Assembly (NCBI RefSeq): GCF_017745275.1
Contig: NZ_JAGHZS010000005.1
Coordinates: 1 to 64,000 of the forward strand
DNA from: Chitinophaga sp.
GTDB lineage: Bacteria; Bacteroidota; Bacteroidia; Chitinophagales; Chitinophagaceae
Direction: 5' to 3'
DNA: 64,000 nt
A program made the translations under genes and the position numbers. The notes under the pieces are model-generated. The model saw only the letters and a list, made by a program, of their open reading frames with translations, ran no database searches and was not told the origin of the DNA. Each line of letters starts with the position of its first letter. The stretch's first letter is position 1. Shown piece after piece: positions 7,611 to 17,528 of the stretch.

Positions 7611-9851
7611 CTATTCCACACTAACTTCATCACAGCACAGCGCCGGCTTCTTCCCTTCCACTAACCGCCAATCCGGCAATGTTACGGGGCATTTGGCTGT
7701 CACCCGCAGATAGCGGGCGGAGGTGGCTGGCAGTGAAAAGGAGTAATGCAGGATATGTACTCCGAAATCTTCTCCCGGCACAGGAATGTCCTTTACGCCC
7801 GCTTCTTTGAAATTAATACCATCGGTAGAAGTAGCAATCAGCAGTTGTGTTGGATTAAAGATATAATGCCGGGCGTCCTGTAAAAAATTCATTTGCACCG
7901 TGTGGATGGTTTTATTACTCCCCATGTCAATAGTGGCAATCATATCTTTCCCATAAGTGAACAGCCAGTTATAGGTGAAGTCGTTGCCCCCGAACAGACC
8001 ATCGGTGAGCGTTGCTTCTTTTTTAGGTGTGTACTCCGGCGTATAGCCGTTCACGAGGGTTACCGGCGCATGCAGCGCCAGGCTGTTGATCCACTTACGG
8101 GAGAATAGCGCCTGCCATTCCTGCGCATAGGCATCCGGTGATAAACCGCCTTCTGATAACTCCGTTACCCCGGCAGCTTTACACTGCTCCACGAAACGAT
8201 TGACCCGCGCCGGCCATTTTGGTACCACGCTGCCGTCGGCCTGTAAATAACCATACTTTTCATTGCCATAAAAACGCGACTGCTGCAATACCACATACTC
8301 CAGGAATAACCGGGTCTGATATACATGCTGCAGGTAGGGCGTTTGGTCGCCTGCTGCGGCTTCAGCCTTATCCAGCAGGGTAGAGTATTGGTCAATCAGC
8401 GAGGGCGATAAATAATCGCGGGCATTGAAGATAGGATTGCCATAAATATCCAGGGTACTGCGGGTGCTTTTAACGGCGTTACTCAGCGCATCGAGGTATT
8501 GCCCTATAAAAGGAGCAGCAGGGCCGTAATAACCCTTTAAAAACGCTGCTTTCACGGTTTTAAGATCTGCATTGGGCTGCCATAACAGTGCCGCCTGCAC
8601 GTAACTGTTGTATTCCGCCATATCGCCATAGGTTTCCCCACTGCCCTGTGAGAAAACGCCTTTCACCTGGTGTGCGGCAAAATATTGCAGATTGGGTTGC
8701 AGGTTGTTGTAATCGGGGAATGGCGCCAGGTAGTTGGTAAACTGTGTAGTATAATCCCAGATGAACAAATTGCCCGTAATAGCGCTCCAGCTCTCAAGGT
8801 TTTTCCGGAACCCTGCAGCGGAAGGCGTTTGCGATAATGGATCCTGCCGGAATGCATCAATGGTACTTAGCATAATGTATACATTCCCGGCCGGTTTTGT
8901 TTTCAATGGCGCTTTGGCGGTATAACCATAGGCCAGCGTGGTGAAACGCTGCTCCGGGAACTGAGCGGCTACCCGGTTCACAAAACGGATCAGCGATCCC
9001 TGTGGCCCGCCTTCTTCGGCATCTGCTTTCTTACACAGGTCACAGGTGCAGGCGCCACCACCATCTTCCGGTGCAATAGACCAGTACATGGCATCCGGGT
9101 TATCTGCAATAGCTTTTTTAAACCAGGTTACCGTTAACGCATAAACGTTTTCATTGCTCAGGCAAAGTTGTTGCGCCTGCCTTTTCCCATTTACCAGCGA
9201 ATAATATTCCGGGTGATCTTTAAAATAAGTAGCCGGTGGTATCAGCTTGAAGAAGGAATGCCCCCAAAGCCCCCACAGATCCTCGAAGCGTTGTAATCCG
9301 TGCCACGACAGGTACTCCGCGTCCGTAGAAGCGGGGTAGTAGCTTTCCCGGTAAAGAAATGCCGGCTCCTGTAAGTCTGCAATGTTGCCGGTAATGCGTA
9401 TATCCTTTGACGTGGGCACTACTGCCGGCCCTTTGGTATCCTTACGGCAGCCCATATACGTTTCCAAAGTATGGTACACACCATATACTACGCCCTGGCC
9501 ACTACCACCGCGGATATATAGTTGTTTGTCTTTGCTCCCGGTGAAATAGCCATCGCCCTTTATTTTTTCCGGCCCCGTAGTACGTGCGGTGTTACCAATA
9601 AAAACGGCCGGCTGATCTTTATATTGACGTTCGGGTATCACCGTTAGTTTTACGCCGGAAATACGTTGTACATAATCCTGGAAAATACCGGCAGCTTTGG
9701 TTTCAGCTTTGGTGGCCGATTCTGGTATCACAATCACATAAGCGCTCTGGCCCTGCTTTACCAGGTATAAGTCGTCTGCTTTACCTGGTGCACAGGCACT
9801 GTGTAACAACGTCGTCATCGTCAACAAAAGGTAACTCATAGTCCTGTACAT
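7611..9851 (-). CDS. DUF4838-domain lipoprotein with C-terminal discoidin-like domain
   Basis: A 746-residue lipoprotein (signal ending LHSAC). Residues about 40-150 resemble the small alpha/beta domain found before catalytic domains of GH20/GH67-like enzymes. The central part has DUF4838 hallmarks: SIAPEDGGGACTCDLCKKAD (with the CxCxxC cluster) and SQGSGETYGDMAEYNSYVQA. The C-terminal ~150 residues look like an F5/8C (discoidin) carbohydrate-binding domain (FLQDARHYIFNPTQLLIATS). DUF4838 proteins are generally thought to be glycoside hydrolases, but the activity here is inference. It is the last gene of the exopolysaccharide-like operon, 10 bp after the barrel gene, which suggests it processes the exported polymer. 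Confidence 0.8.
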   Translation of the reverse strand: MYRTMSYLLLTMTTLLHSACAPGKADDLYLVKQGQSAYVIVIPESATKAETKAAGIFQDYVQRISGVKLTVIPERQYKDQPAVFIGNTARTTGPEKIKGDGYFTGSKDKQLYIRGGSGQGVVYGVYHTLETYMGCRKDTKGPAVVPTSKDIRITGNIADLQEPAFLYRESYYPASTDAEYLSWHGLQRFEDLWGLWGHSFFKLIPPATYFKDHPEYYSLVNGKRQAQQLCLSNENVYALTVTWFKKAIADNPDAMYWSIAPEDGGGACTCDLCKKADAEEGGPQGSLIRFVNRVAAQFPEQRFTTLAYGYTAKAPLKTKPAGNVYIMLSTIDAFRQDPLSQTPSAAGFRKNLESWSAITGNLFIWDYTTQFTNYLAPFPDYNNLQPNLQYFAAHQVKGVFSQGSGETYGDMAEYNSYVQAALLWQPNADLKTVKAAFLKGYYGPAAPFIGQYLDALSNAVKSTRSTLDIYGNPIFNARDYLSPSLIDQYSTLLDKAEAAAGDQTPYLQHVYQTRLFLEYVVLQQSRFYGNEKYGYLQADGSVVPKWPARVNRFVEQCKAAGVTELSEGGLSPDAYAQEWQALFSRKWINSLALHAPVTLVNGYTPEYTPKKEATLTDGLFGGNDFTYNWLFTYGKDMIATIDMGSNKTIHTVQMNFLQDARHYIFNPTQLLIATSTDGINFKEAGVKDIPVPGEDFGVHILHYSFSLPATSARYLRVTAKCPVTLPDWRLVEGKKPALCCDEVSVE

Positions 9852-9861
9852 TGTAAGTCAG

Positions 9862-12723
9862 TTAAAATTTCCGCTGAAGCGATACATAAATATCGTATTG
9901 GTTCTGGAACCCGGTATCCGTGATTTTCTGGTTAATCCAGGTGCCATATAATCCCAGCGAAGTACGGTAATGCAGTACTTTCTGGTAGCCGGCCCCAATG
10001 CTGTGTGTCAGCAACCCGGTAAGATTGGGAAAGTTGACCAACCGGCTCCGGTCGTCCGGAGAAGTACCCAGGCCTGCCACTACCTGCAGATAATCCTGCC
10101 GCCTGTTCATATAGTAACGGGTGGTCAGGTTAAACGCTGTATAATTTTTGGAAGACTCACTGATCACAAAGCCACGCAGGTTCACCCAGAAATCGCCGAA
10201 CGGTTTCGCTACGGACACTACACCGGATACACTGCTGACACTGTCGAGGTTCAGGTAACGTCCACCCAGCTCCACTTCAAAATCTTTTCCGAATGTTTTG
10301 AAAATAGAGTAGGCGGCGCGAAGTTGCGGGAACACGGTTTTATTGGAATAAGCTACCATCCCGTAAGAATATAATTTCGGGTTGTGGGTATAATACATTT
10401 CTGCAAGGCCCTGTAAGCCGTTACCGGTTTGCCTGCCGGCGTAGTTAAGCTGAAATGCATAAGAACCCCGCTTAATAAACCGCCGGTATTCTATGGTGGC
10501 AATATTGTATTTATTATCAGAGTAGTCGTAGCTGGAATTGAGGTAGTACAACCCAAACTGGTTCTTCAACGTTTTGCTTTGGAGATAATCGCGGTAGTCT
10601 GTATTCACGGCAGTAGGCTGCAGCTTCACCAGCGAATCCGCTGCCAGTGCGGCGGCGGTAAAATCTTTTTTATTCTCCAACGTTACTACACGCTTCATTA
10701 AAAACGCTTCGTTATTGGGATAGTATGTCAATCCCTGCGCGGTATATGCCAGTGCGCTGTCATAACGTTGTTGTCCGTTGAGCGCATTGATGCTATACAG
10801 CAATACCATGGAGTCTTTCGGATTCAAGGCCAGTACCCGGTTAAACATGGCCAGCGCGCTATCCGGTTGTTGCCGCCGTTGGTACTCTGTACCGGCGTAA
10901 GTAAGACTGTTGATATAAGCAGCTTTGTACTTGAGCGTATACGGATATCGCGCCATCAGGTCAGCGGTGATAGCTGCTGCTGCGGCGTAATCGTGATTGT
11001 CCTGTAGTACAGACGCTTTCTTCAGCAGGAAGTCGCGGTTACCGGGATAGTATCCCAACGCTTTATCTGCATAGTACAAGGCGCTGTCTGGCTTACCGGT
11101 AGCGCTTTCCATGTTGATCATATAATCCAGTGCATCCTGGTTGGATGGCGCTACGGCCAATACCTGCTCAAACTGTTGTTTGGCAAGATCATATTCTTCT
11201 GCTTTCATCAACACGCGGCCTGCTGTCAGGCGCATCTCTGCGAGGTTGCTGTTGAAGCGCTCATCTGAAGGGAAGCGCTGCGCCAGTTGCGATGCTATGG
11301 CTGCGGCTTCTTCGTACCTGCCTGCGTCGGAGAGCACACTGGATTTTTTTAGTAAGAAGTAAGTGTTGTCCGGGTAGTAACTGAGAGCCTGATCCAGCAC
11401 CTTTAAGGCGGCTGGTGTATTTTTTTGGGAGATGTAGGTATTGGCTAAAAGATTGAGTACGGTTGTATCGTTAGGGCTCACAGCCAGTGCGCTTTCGAAC
11501 GATGCCAGTGCGAGGTCATACTGCTGCTGTGCGAGGTAATCGCGGCCGCTGGCGGTTTGCAGCAGTACCAGTCTTTCTTTTAATTCCGGATTGGGCGAGC
11601 GTTGATACAACGTGCCGGCCAATGCCGCAGCGGCGCTGTATTTGCGGTCTCCTTCCAGTACATCCATCTTCAATGCCAGCAGGCGGGCATCGGTGGGATT
11701 ATTCTTCAGACCTTTGTTAATCCATACCAGTGCTTCTTTATAAGCACCCCGGGCCATGCTGTAGCCAATGAGTTTATCAAGCGCCTCGCGGTTGCCGGGA
11801 CTTTTTTCCACTACGCCTTCATACAGCGTATAGGGGTCGGTGTTAGCATACCACGCAGCTGCTTCCATTTTAAGCGTGGTTTCCAGTGTACGGGCTTTGG
11901 CATCATTGGGATACCGCCGTTGTATTTCTTTGAGGGTGCTGATGGCATCCACATAGGCGTGCATGTCTTGCTGAATCCCCAGTTTACGCATCAGTAAATC
12001 ATAGGAGCCGGGAGAGGCGCTTAAACCTTCATTCACCTGTTCCAGGGCCGATTGGTAGCTGCCTCCTTTGAGGGCCACTGCCAGGCTGGCTTCCCTGGCC
12101 TGTTGGTTGCGTGGATCCACCAGTAATATCCTGTCGTAGCTTTGCCGCGCCATGCCTGCATTATTCAGTTGTTGATAATAGCGGCCGGTCAGCAGGTAAT
12201 GTTCTATATAGGAATTGCGTACGGTAGTATCTTCCGGGTATTTGCTCATCAGCGTTTCCGCCAGTTCATTGCCACGATATACTTTATGTTGCAGGTCCAG
12301 TATGCCCAGCTTCTTGAGCATAAACTCGAGGCTGCCGGGGAAGTAAGCCAGTGCTTCATCGGTATAACATTCAGCTTCGGTATATCTGCCGGTGGTCATC
12401 TCCACATTGATGGCATAATAGTAAGCATCCCGGTAACGGGGATTTTTGGTCAGTACCGCTTTCACATATTTGCGCGAAAGGTCGTACTGTTTGGTGAGCA
12501 TATATAACCTCGCCAGCAATAACTGCTGATCAATAAAATCGGGTTGTTGCTGCAAAGCCTGTTGCGACAAAGCGATAGCTTTGTCATAATGTTGTTGCTT
12601 CGTTTCCGCCACTGCCTGGTTATACAGGGCTTCTGCATTATCTTTCTGTTTAAAAACCTGCGCCTGCGTTTGCAACGCCAAACATACTACTATACCGGTG
12701 AACAGATGTTTTAATACAGCCAT
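9862..12723 (-). CDS. TPR-repeat protein with YaiO-type outer-membrane beta-barrel
   Basis: A 953-residue protein with signal peptide (cleavage near LQTQAQ). Residues about 25-700 are an unbroken series of TPR-like repeats, with recurrent units such as YYADKALGYYPGNRDFLLKK. The last ~230 residues are alternating amphipathic strands ending in an aromatic-basic terminus (YDIYVSLQRKF), typical of a YaiO-family outer-membrane barrel. The architecture (periplasmic TPR then barrel) parallels PgaA, the exporter of poly-N-acetylglucosamine, though sequence homology to PgaA is not asserted. It lies 20 bp after a GT2 gene in the operon, so it probably guides the polymer through the periplasm and outer membrane. 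Confidence 0.85.
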   Translation of the reverse strand: MAVLKHLFTGIVVCLALQTQAQVFKQKDNAEALYNQAVAETKQQHYDKAIALSQQALQQQPDFIDQQLLLARLYMLTKQYDLSRKYVKAVLTKNPRYRDAYYYAINVEMTTGRYTEAECYTDEALAYFPGSLEFMLKKLGILDLQHKVYRGNELAETLMSKYPEDTTVRNSYIEHYLLTGRYYQQLNNAGMARQSYDRILLVDPRNQQAREASLAVALKGGSYQSALEQVNEGLSASPGSYDLLMRKLGIQQDMHAYVDAISTLKEIQRRYPNDAKARTLETTLKMEAAAWYANTDPYTLYEGVVEKSPGNREALDKLIGYSMARGAYKEALVWINKGLKNNPTDARLLALKMDVLEGDRKYSAAAALAGTLYQRSPNPELKERLVLLQTASGRDYLAQQQYDLALASFESALAVSPNDTTVLNLLANTYISQKNTPAALKVLDQALSYYPDNTYFLLKKSSVLSDAGRYEEAAAIASQLAQRFPSDERFNSNLAEMRLTAGRVLMKAEEYDLAKQQFEQVLAVAPSNQDALDYMINMESATGKPDSALYYADKALGYYPGNRDFLLKKASVLQDNHDYAAAAAITADLMARYPYTLKYKAAYINSLTYAGTEYQRRQQPDSALAMFNRVLALNPKDSMVLLYSINALNGQQRYDSALAYTAQGLTYYPNNEAFLMKRVVTLENKKDFTAAALAADSLVKLQPTAVNTDYRDYLQSKTLKNQFGLYYLNSSYDYSDNKYNIATIEYRRFIKRGSYAFQLNYAGRQTGNGLQGLAEMYYTHNPKLYSYGMVAYSNKTVFPQLRAAYSIFKTFGKDFEVELGGRYLNLDSVSSVSGVVSVAKPFGDFWVNLRGFVISESSKNYTAFNLTTRYYMNRRQDYLQVVAGLGTSPDDRSRLVNFPNLTGLLTHSIGAGYQKVLHYRTSLGLYGTWINQKITDTGFQNQYDIYVSLQRKF

Positions 12724-12743
12724 CGCTTTTCCTGTTTATAAGT

Positions 12744-14222
12744 TTACTTTCGTTTACCAAATCCTTGTCGCTGCATATTTCCCCAGGCAGATTTCTTGCC
12801 AATAAGAAAATACCAATATCCGCGCAATGCAAAAAATACGATCAATGGGTGATAGAGCAACGGCTCAAAGAAAGCCATGAGCGCCAATCCGATCACTTCC
12901 CGCCAGGTTTTATAATAGCCGTAGGTGATCTGGTCCCAGCAAATGGCCAGTGTGGTAATCATCACGGAATACAGGTATACAAACAATAACAAAATGAGTG
13001 CATACTGCCAGTTAACCTGACCGGTAAGACCGAGATAGATATAATAGAGGATACCAATGAATTCAATGACCGGCGCCAGGAACTCAAAAAAGAGGTTGTA
13101 GGGTAGTACCACCAATCCCAGCTTTTTATACCGGGGATTAAAAAATAATTTCCGGTGTATGGTGATGATCTCCGCCAGCCCTCGTCCCCAGCGGGTTCGC
13201 TGCCGGCTGAATATTTTCATATTGGGTGGCCCTTCCGTCCAGCATTGTGTGGTAGGAATATAGCGGATAGCATATTTCATCTTGTTATCCAGCATATAAG
13301 CACACATACGGGTAACGATATCCATATCTTCGGCGAAAGAGGCATGGTCATAACCGCCTGCTTTGATGGCTACTTCTTTATCAAATAGTCCCAGTCCGCC
13401 GGATACATTCGGTACACTGTTTAATCCGCTCCAGCCCATTTTCCCCAATACATACGCGCGTATGTACTCCATTTCCTGGAAGCGGGGGAGCAGTTTTTCG
13501 GGGGGGCGTACCCGTAGTATCACCCCTTCGTCCACATCCAGAGAGTTGGCCAAACGGAGCGTAGCACCGGTAGCAATCACCTGGCGGCTATCTTCTACTA
13601 CATGTATAAATCCGCATTGGGGGCAAGGTTCGCCTACTTCCCTGGTTTTCTTATGCTCTTCATCCATGAAGGGCTTCACCATGCGTAGCAGTGTATCTTT
13701 TTCTATAATACAATCCACATCTGTACAAAGGAAATAATCAAAGGAAGCAGCATTAATACCGGCATTGGAGGCGTCAGCCTTACTTTTCCCGTTTATTTTA
13801 TCAATCACCAGCAGTTTGTCGTAGGCCGTGTTGGTGGACTTATACAGTTGTCTTACCGGTTTCGTTACTATCCGCTCGTTGTAGGCAAAGTCTACAGGCA
13901 CCAGTTCAAATTCGTTGATGAGTTTCTCCAGGGTATCATCGGTGCTGCCGTCGTTTACGATGATCACCTCAAAGCGTGTATAGTTCAACGTTAGCAGGGA
14001 GCGAACGTTCATAATAATGGTAACGCCTTCGTTGAAAGCAGGTGCAATCACGGAAATGCCCGGTGTAAGCGGGGAGTCGAGAAGGTGGTCATAGTTGGTA
14101 AAGCTGCTTTTTTTGCGAAAGCGTATAATACCACGATACGACATATACGCCAGCAGGGCATACATGAATAATAACGTACAACCATATATGAATACGCCGT
14201 GTTCAAAAAAAGTTCTCAGCAT
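12744..14222 (-). CDS. Processive GT2 family glycosyltransferase (PgaC/BcsA-like), copy 2
   Basis: A 492-residue membrane GT2. One N-terminal helix (about 8-30) precedes the catalytic domain: IVNDGSTDD (nucleotide site), CTDVDC (DxD), SFAEDMD (acid/base motif) and RQRTRW (the QxxRW motif of processive enzymes). Three or four helices follow near the C-terminus. It should polymerise a nucleotide-sugar on the cytoplasmic face and may thread the chain across the membrane. Compared with its neighbour paralogue it has a roughly 20-residue insertion containing C200-P-Q-C203 between the DxD and acceptor regions. It lies 15 bp downstream of the paralogue gene in the operon. Confidence 0.9.
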   Translation of the reverse strand: MLRTFFEHGVFIYGCTLLFMYALLAYMSYRGIIRFRKKSSFTNYDHLLDSPLTPGISVIAPAFNEGVTIIMNVRSLLTLNYTRFEVIIVNDGSTDDTLEKLINEFELVPVDFAYNERIVTKPVRQLYKSTNTAYDKLLVIDKINGKSKADASNAGINAASFDYFLCTDVDCIIEKDTLLRMVKPFMDEEHKKTREVGEPCPQCGFIHVVEDSRQVIATGATLRLANSLDVDEGVILRVRPPEKLLPRFQEMEYIRAYVLGKMGWSGLNSVPNVSGGLGLFDKEVAIKAGGYDHASFAEDMDIVTRMCAYMLDNKMKYAIRYIPTTQCWTEGPPNMKIFSRQRTRWGRGLAEIITIHRKLFFNPRYKKLGLVVLPYNLFFEFLAPVIEFIGILYYIYLGLTGQVNWQYALILLLFVYLYSVMITTLAICWDQITYGYYKTWREVIGLALMAFFEPLLYHPLIVFFALRGYWYFLIGKKSAWGNMQRQGFGKRK

Positions 14223-14237
14223 ACGTTGCTCTTTTCT

Positions 14238-15668
14238 TTATTTCTTCTTTCCAAAACCTTGCCGTTGCATATTGCCCCAGGTACTTCTCTTGCCGGTCAG
14301 GAAATTATAATAACCCCGCAGGGAATTGATCACAATCAGCGGATGGTATAATAAAAACTCCAGGAACGGCATCAGGCAAAGTGATGCTACTTCCCGCCAC
14401 GATTTATAATAGCGGAAGGAAAGCTGGTCCCATAATATGGAGATGGTGGTAATCATGATAGCGTAGGTATATACAAACAGTAACAGTAACAGCGCATATG
14501 GCCAGTTGATCAGGTGGAGCGCTGCCAGTATGATATATACAATGATGCCGCTGAATTCTACCAGTGGTGCTAACAGCTCAAAAAAGAAGTTGAATGGCAC
14601 CACAATAAGCCCCATCCTGCCATAGCGGGGATTGAGGAACATGCTGAAGTGGGCGGCCATGAGCTGCGCCAGTCCGCGTGACCAGCGAACACGCTGCCGG
14701 CTGAATATTTTAATGCTGGCTGGTGCTTCTGTCCAGCAAAGCGTTTTGGGAATATAGCGTACGGCGTAGTTAATATTGTTGTCGTGCGCATACCGGCACA
14801 TCCTGGTGAGGAGCTCCATATCTTCCCCGAAGGAGCTGTGATCATATCCACCGCAGCGGGTAGCTACTTCCCGGTCAAATAGTCCGAGTCCGCCAGATAC
14901 GTTTGGCACGCAGTTGATGTAACTCCACCCCATTTTACCCAGTACAAAAGAGCGGATATATTCTACTTCCTGGAAACGGGGCAGCAGTTGTTTCGGTGCA
15001 CGCATCCGCGTCATCACGCCTTCGTCAAACTCTGAGGAATTGGCAATACGGAGTGTGGCGCCTACAGCGATTACCCGCTTTCTTTCTTCCTGCATCACGG
15101 GCCGGATCAACTCCAGCAGGGTATCTTTATGAAGAATACAATCCACATCAGTACATACAAAATAATTGAATGTAGCGATATTGATGCCGGCATTTACCGC
15201 ATCTGCCTTACTTTTCCCGTTTACTTTATCAATCACCACCAGGGAAGAATAGGCGGGATCGGTAGATTTATAGATACTGCGTACCGGTTTGGTTTGGATC
15301 CTTACATTATACGCAAAGTCTACCGGTACAATTTTAAATTCTTTGATCAGTTGCTCCATAGTATCATCTGCACTGCCGTCGTTGATGATGATGATTTCAT
15401 AACGCGGGTAATTCAGGGTAAGCAGGGAGCGTACGTTGGATACGATGGTCAGGCCTTCGTTATAGGCGGGAGCCAGGATGGTGATGCCTGGCGCCAGGGG
15501 GGAGCTGGATAATAGTTCCAGCTGATGGGTATTATTTCTTTTTACATATTTTCTAATGGCCAGCATGGATAAGATGGCCAGCAGGGCATAGGTAAATAAT
15601 AACACCAATCCGTATACGAAAAGTGTGTTTTCATAAATTTTTCCCGCCGTTTCTAACAATCCATTCAT
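14238..15668 (-). CDS. Processive GT2 family glycosyltransferase (PgaC/BcsA-like), copy 1
   Basis: Same plan as the next gene: N-terminal helix, IINDGSADDT, CTDVDC, SFGEDME, RQRVRW and a C-terminal helix cluster. The proteins are strongly similar throughout, indicating duplication. I choose the ATG at 15668, which shares its A with the TGA of the HEAT gene (TGATG, translational coupling). The alternative ATG at 15695 would overlap the HEAT gene by 28 bp. Having two polymerases in one operon suggests either a heteropolymer, two polymers, or a heterodimeric synthase. Confidence 0.88.
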   Translation of the reverse strand: MNGLLETAGKIYENTLFVYGLVLLFTYALLAILSMLAIRKYVKRNNTHQLELLSSSPLAPGITILAPAYNEGLTIVSNVRSLLTLNYPRYEIIIINDGSADDTMEQLIKEFKIVPVDFAYNVRIQTKPVRSIYKSTDPAYSSLVVIDKVNGKSKADAVNAGINIATFNYFVCTDVDCILHKDTLLELIRPVMQEERKRVIAVGATLRIANSSEFDEGVMTRMRAPKQLLPRFQEVEYIRSFVLGKMGWSYINCVPNVSGGLGLFDREVATRCGGYDHSSFGEDMELLTRMCRYAHDNNINYAVRYIPKTLCWTEAPASIKIFSRQRVRWSRGLAQLMAAHFSMFLNPRYGRMGLIVVPFNFFFELLAPLVEFSGIIVYIILAALHLINWPYALLLLLFVYTYAIMITTISILWDQLSFRYYKSWREVASLCLMPFLEFLLYHPLIVINSLRGYYNFLTGKRSTWGNMQRQGFGKKK

Positions 15669-16819
15669 CAGTATTTGATTAACGGGTTCATACAATGTTT
15701 GAGGATCAGCAGGCGGCCCGGATCCGCTGTGTCCAGCAGTTCCTGGAGTATTTTGTTGGCGATCGATTCATTTTTCACAATAGACTTAGCTGCACTCTTA
15801 CGCAGGTCGAAGTTGGTAGAATGCAGGAATTCCTGTTTGAGAAAATCGATATGTTGTCCGCCGCCAATACGCCCGATGGCCTTCAGGATTTCGATCTGGC
15901 ACTGGAGCGGCTGACTGCTGTACATATATACCAGTTTGTCTTCGATATCCGGTACCCGGAGCTTGCCCAGGCAGTTGATCGCTTCTGCACGGAGGTAGTG
16001 ATCTTTCGTATCCAGCAGTTGTTTTACCGCAGGTACTGCCGGCAACTGGTTATAATGTACAATCAGTTTTAAGCAGAAAGACACTACACTTCGGTTGGAA
16101 GAGTAGGTCACCCAACGTGCAAAGTTAGGAATGGCAATATCTTCTGTAGTGGTGATGATCCGGAATAACTCCACCTGGTCCCACATCAGCAGGGGATCTG
16201 TTACCACGTCAAAAAATTTGAACGGCTCATTTTTACTGAGTTTAATATAGGCATGCCTGGCGGCGGCCCTTAACTCACGGTTATGGCTATTCGTTAATGG
16301 CAAAATGGTTACGTCGGCAATAGGAATATCCATCTCGATGAACTCTGTCAGCGCCCGGACTTTCCGTTCCCATTTCGACGATTTCATCTGCTTTACATTG
16401 TCTTTGTCCAGCTCCAGTTGCAGGTAAAGTGTCCGCAGCAGCCGGCCGGGATTGCCCCGCACATTACGGCGAAAGTGAATGATCCGGTCGGTAGTGGCTT
16501 GTCTCGCCCATTTTTTATGGAGCGGGAGTTGGTAAAAAGATTCCAGGTTCAGCTGCACCGCATCCGGCTGGGTTTGAGCCAGTGGATCCTGATTTGCCAG
16601 TACTTCTTCTACAATCAGGTTGTCTAACAACGGCAGCAATTTGCCCAGTCTTTTGGCACGCTGGTACCCACGGAAGCGGTTCCTCAGGATAGACACATAG
16701 GCAAGGAGCGTGATAACCGTTGTAATAACAATAAATATCATCGCCAGCTGTATAGCCAGTGGCGCTCCCTGGAATAGGTTCCAGGCTGGTTCCAGAAATT
16801 CAGGTACTTGTATATACAA
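15668..16819 (-). CDS. Membrane-anchored HEAT-repeat protein
   Basis: A 383-residue protein with one membrane helix near the N-terminus (about 22-45, IQLAMIFIVITTVITLLAYV). Helical repeats resembling HEAT units follow from about residue 150 on (for example HYLRAEAINCLGKLRVPDIE and FDLRKSAAKSIVKNES). HEAT arrays usually serve as protein-binding scaffolds. Its gene is sandwiched between a receiver-only regulator (7-bp gap) and a coupled glycosyltransferase. I infer a cytoplasmic scaffold that links the phosphorylated receiver to the synthase. No catalytic motif seen. Confidence 0.75.
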   Translation of the reverse strand: MYIQVPEFLEPAWNLFQGAPLAIQLAMIFIVITTVITLLAYVSILRNRFRGYQRAKRLGKLLPLLDNLIVEEVLANQDPLAQTQPDAVQLNLESFYQLPLHKKWARQATTDRIIHFRRNVRGNPGRLLRTLYLQLELDKDNVKQMKSSKWERKVRALTEFIEMDIPIADVTILPLTNSHNRELRAAARHAYIKLSKNEPFKFFDVVTDPLLMWDQVELFRIITTTEDIAIPNFARWVTYSSNRSVVSFCLKLIVHYNQLPAVPAVKQLLDTKDHYLRAEAINCLGKLRVPDIEDKLVYMYSSQPLQCQIEILKAIGRIGGGQHIDFLKQEFLHSTNFDLRKSAAKSIVKNESIANKILQELLDTADPGRLLILKHCMNPLIKY

Positions 16820-16826
16820 TATGCAG

Positions 16827-17201
16827 TTATTTATTCATCAATAATCTTTTCACCCGGATTATTAATTCGGCAGGTATAATAGGTTTTTTCAGAAAATCAT
16901 CTGCGCCGAGTTTAAAGGCTTCCATAATCATATCTTCATTGCCTGCATTGGAAACAATGATCACAGGTATTGGTTTTTCCCTGTCATGACTTTTAACTTT
17001 ACTGAGAATTTCAAAGCCATTGGCATATGGCATCATAATGTCCGTGATAATCAGCGCATAGTCATAACCCGTAGCTTCCAGCTTTTCAAATGCTTCCTTC
17101 CCATTGGAAACGTGATCCAGCTGATAATCGGGCGGTTGAAGAATTCTGGCAACTACTTTCGGCATGATTTCGTCATCTTCAATTAACAGTATTTTATTCA
17201 T
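16827..17201 (-). CDS. Receiver-only response regulator
   Basis: About 124 residues: a single REC domain with acidic pair in LLIEDDE, phospho-acceptor D54 in IITDIMMP, and the conserved lysine in LKKPIIP. No output domain. The start at 17201 (MNKILLIEDD) is chosen. The 27 residues encoded further upstream are hydrophobic nonsense for this family. It is the first gene of the exopolysaccharide-like operon and is divergent from a hybrid kinase gene, so it likely receives phosphate from that kinase or the REC-kinase at 22338 and signals by protein contact. Confidence 0.88.
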   Translation of the reverse strand: MNKILLIEDDEIMPKVVARILQPPDYQLDHVSNGKEAFEKLEATGYDYALIITDIMMPYANGFEILSKVKSHDREKPIPVIIVSNAGNEDMIMEAFKLGADDFLKKPIIPAELIIRVKRLLMNK

Positions 17202-17528
17202 AGTAGCTGAATTTAATCCCGTAAACAATACCATTACGACATTGTTTAACAGATACGGATATATTAGAAAATTTGTTTTCAATATAGACCATGAAATCAG
17301 GAAAATGGTTTCTTAGTTATCATCATCATGCAATCTGCAATTTGCTTAATATATACTTAGAAAGCGTATGGTTAGGTTTTTCAGAGCCGGCACAAATTTT
17401 TAATTTAACGGGAATAAGCATATTTTAATGGGCCTCAAAGGTATTGAATATGAAGGCATTTCGGTACTTTTATATCTAAGATAGCAATTTTGTAAAATAC
17501 AACAATTACCTTTTTGCCGCATTCAACA
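17202..17528. other. Divergent intergenic region
   Basis: A 327-bp AT-rich spacer between the receiver gene (minus) and the hybrid kinase gene (plus). On the plus strand TTG at 17444-17446, an 18-bp spacer and TACTTTTA (17465-17472) form a plausible promoter for the kinase operon (the last base deviates from TAnnTTTG). I found no convincing -7 box for the minus operon and no strong hairpin. Confidence 0.4.
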
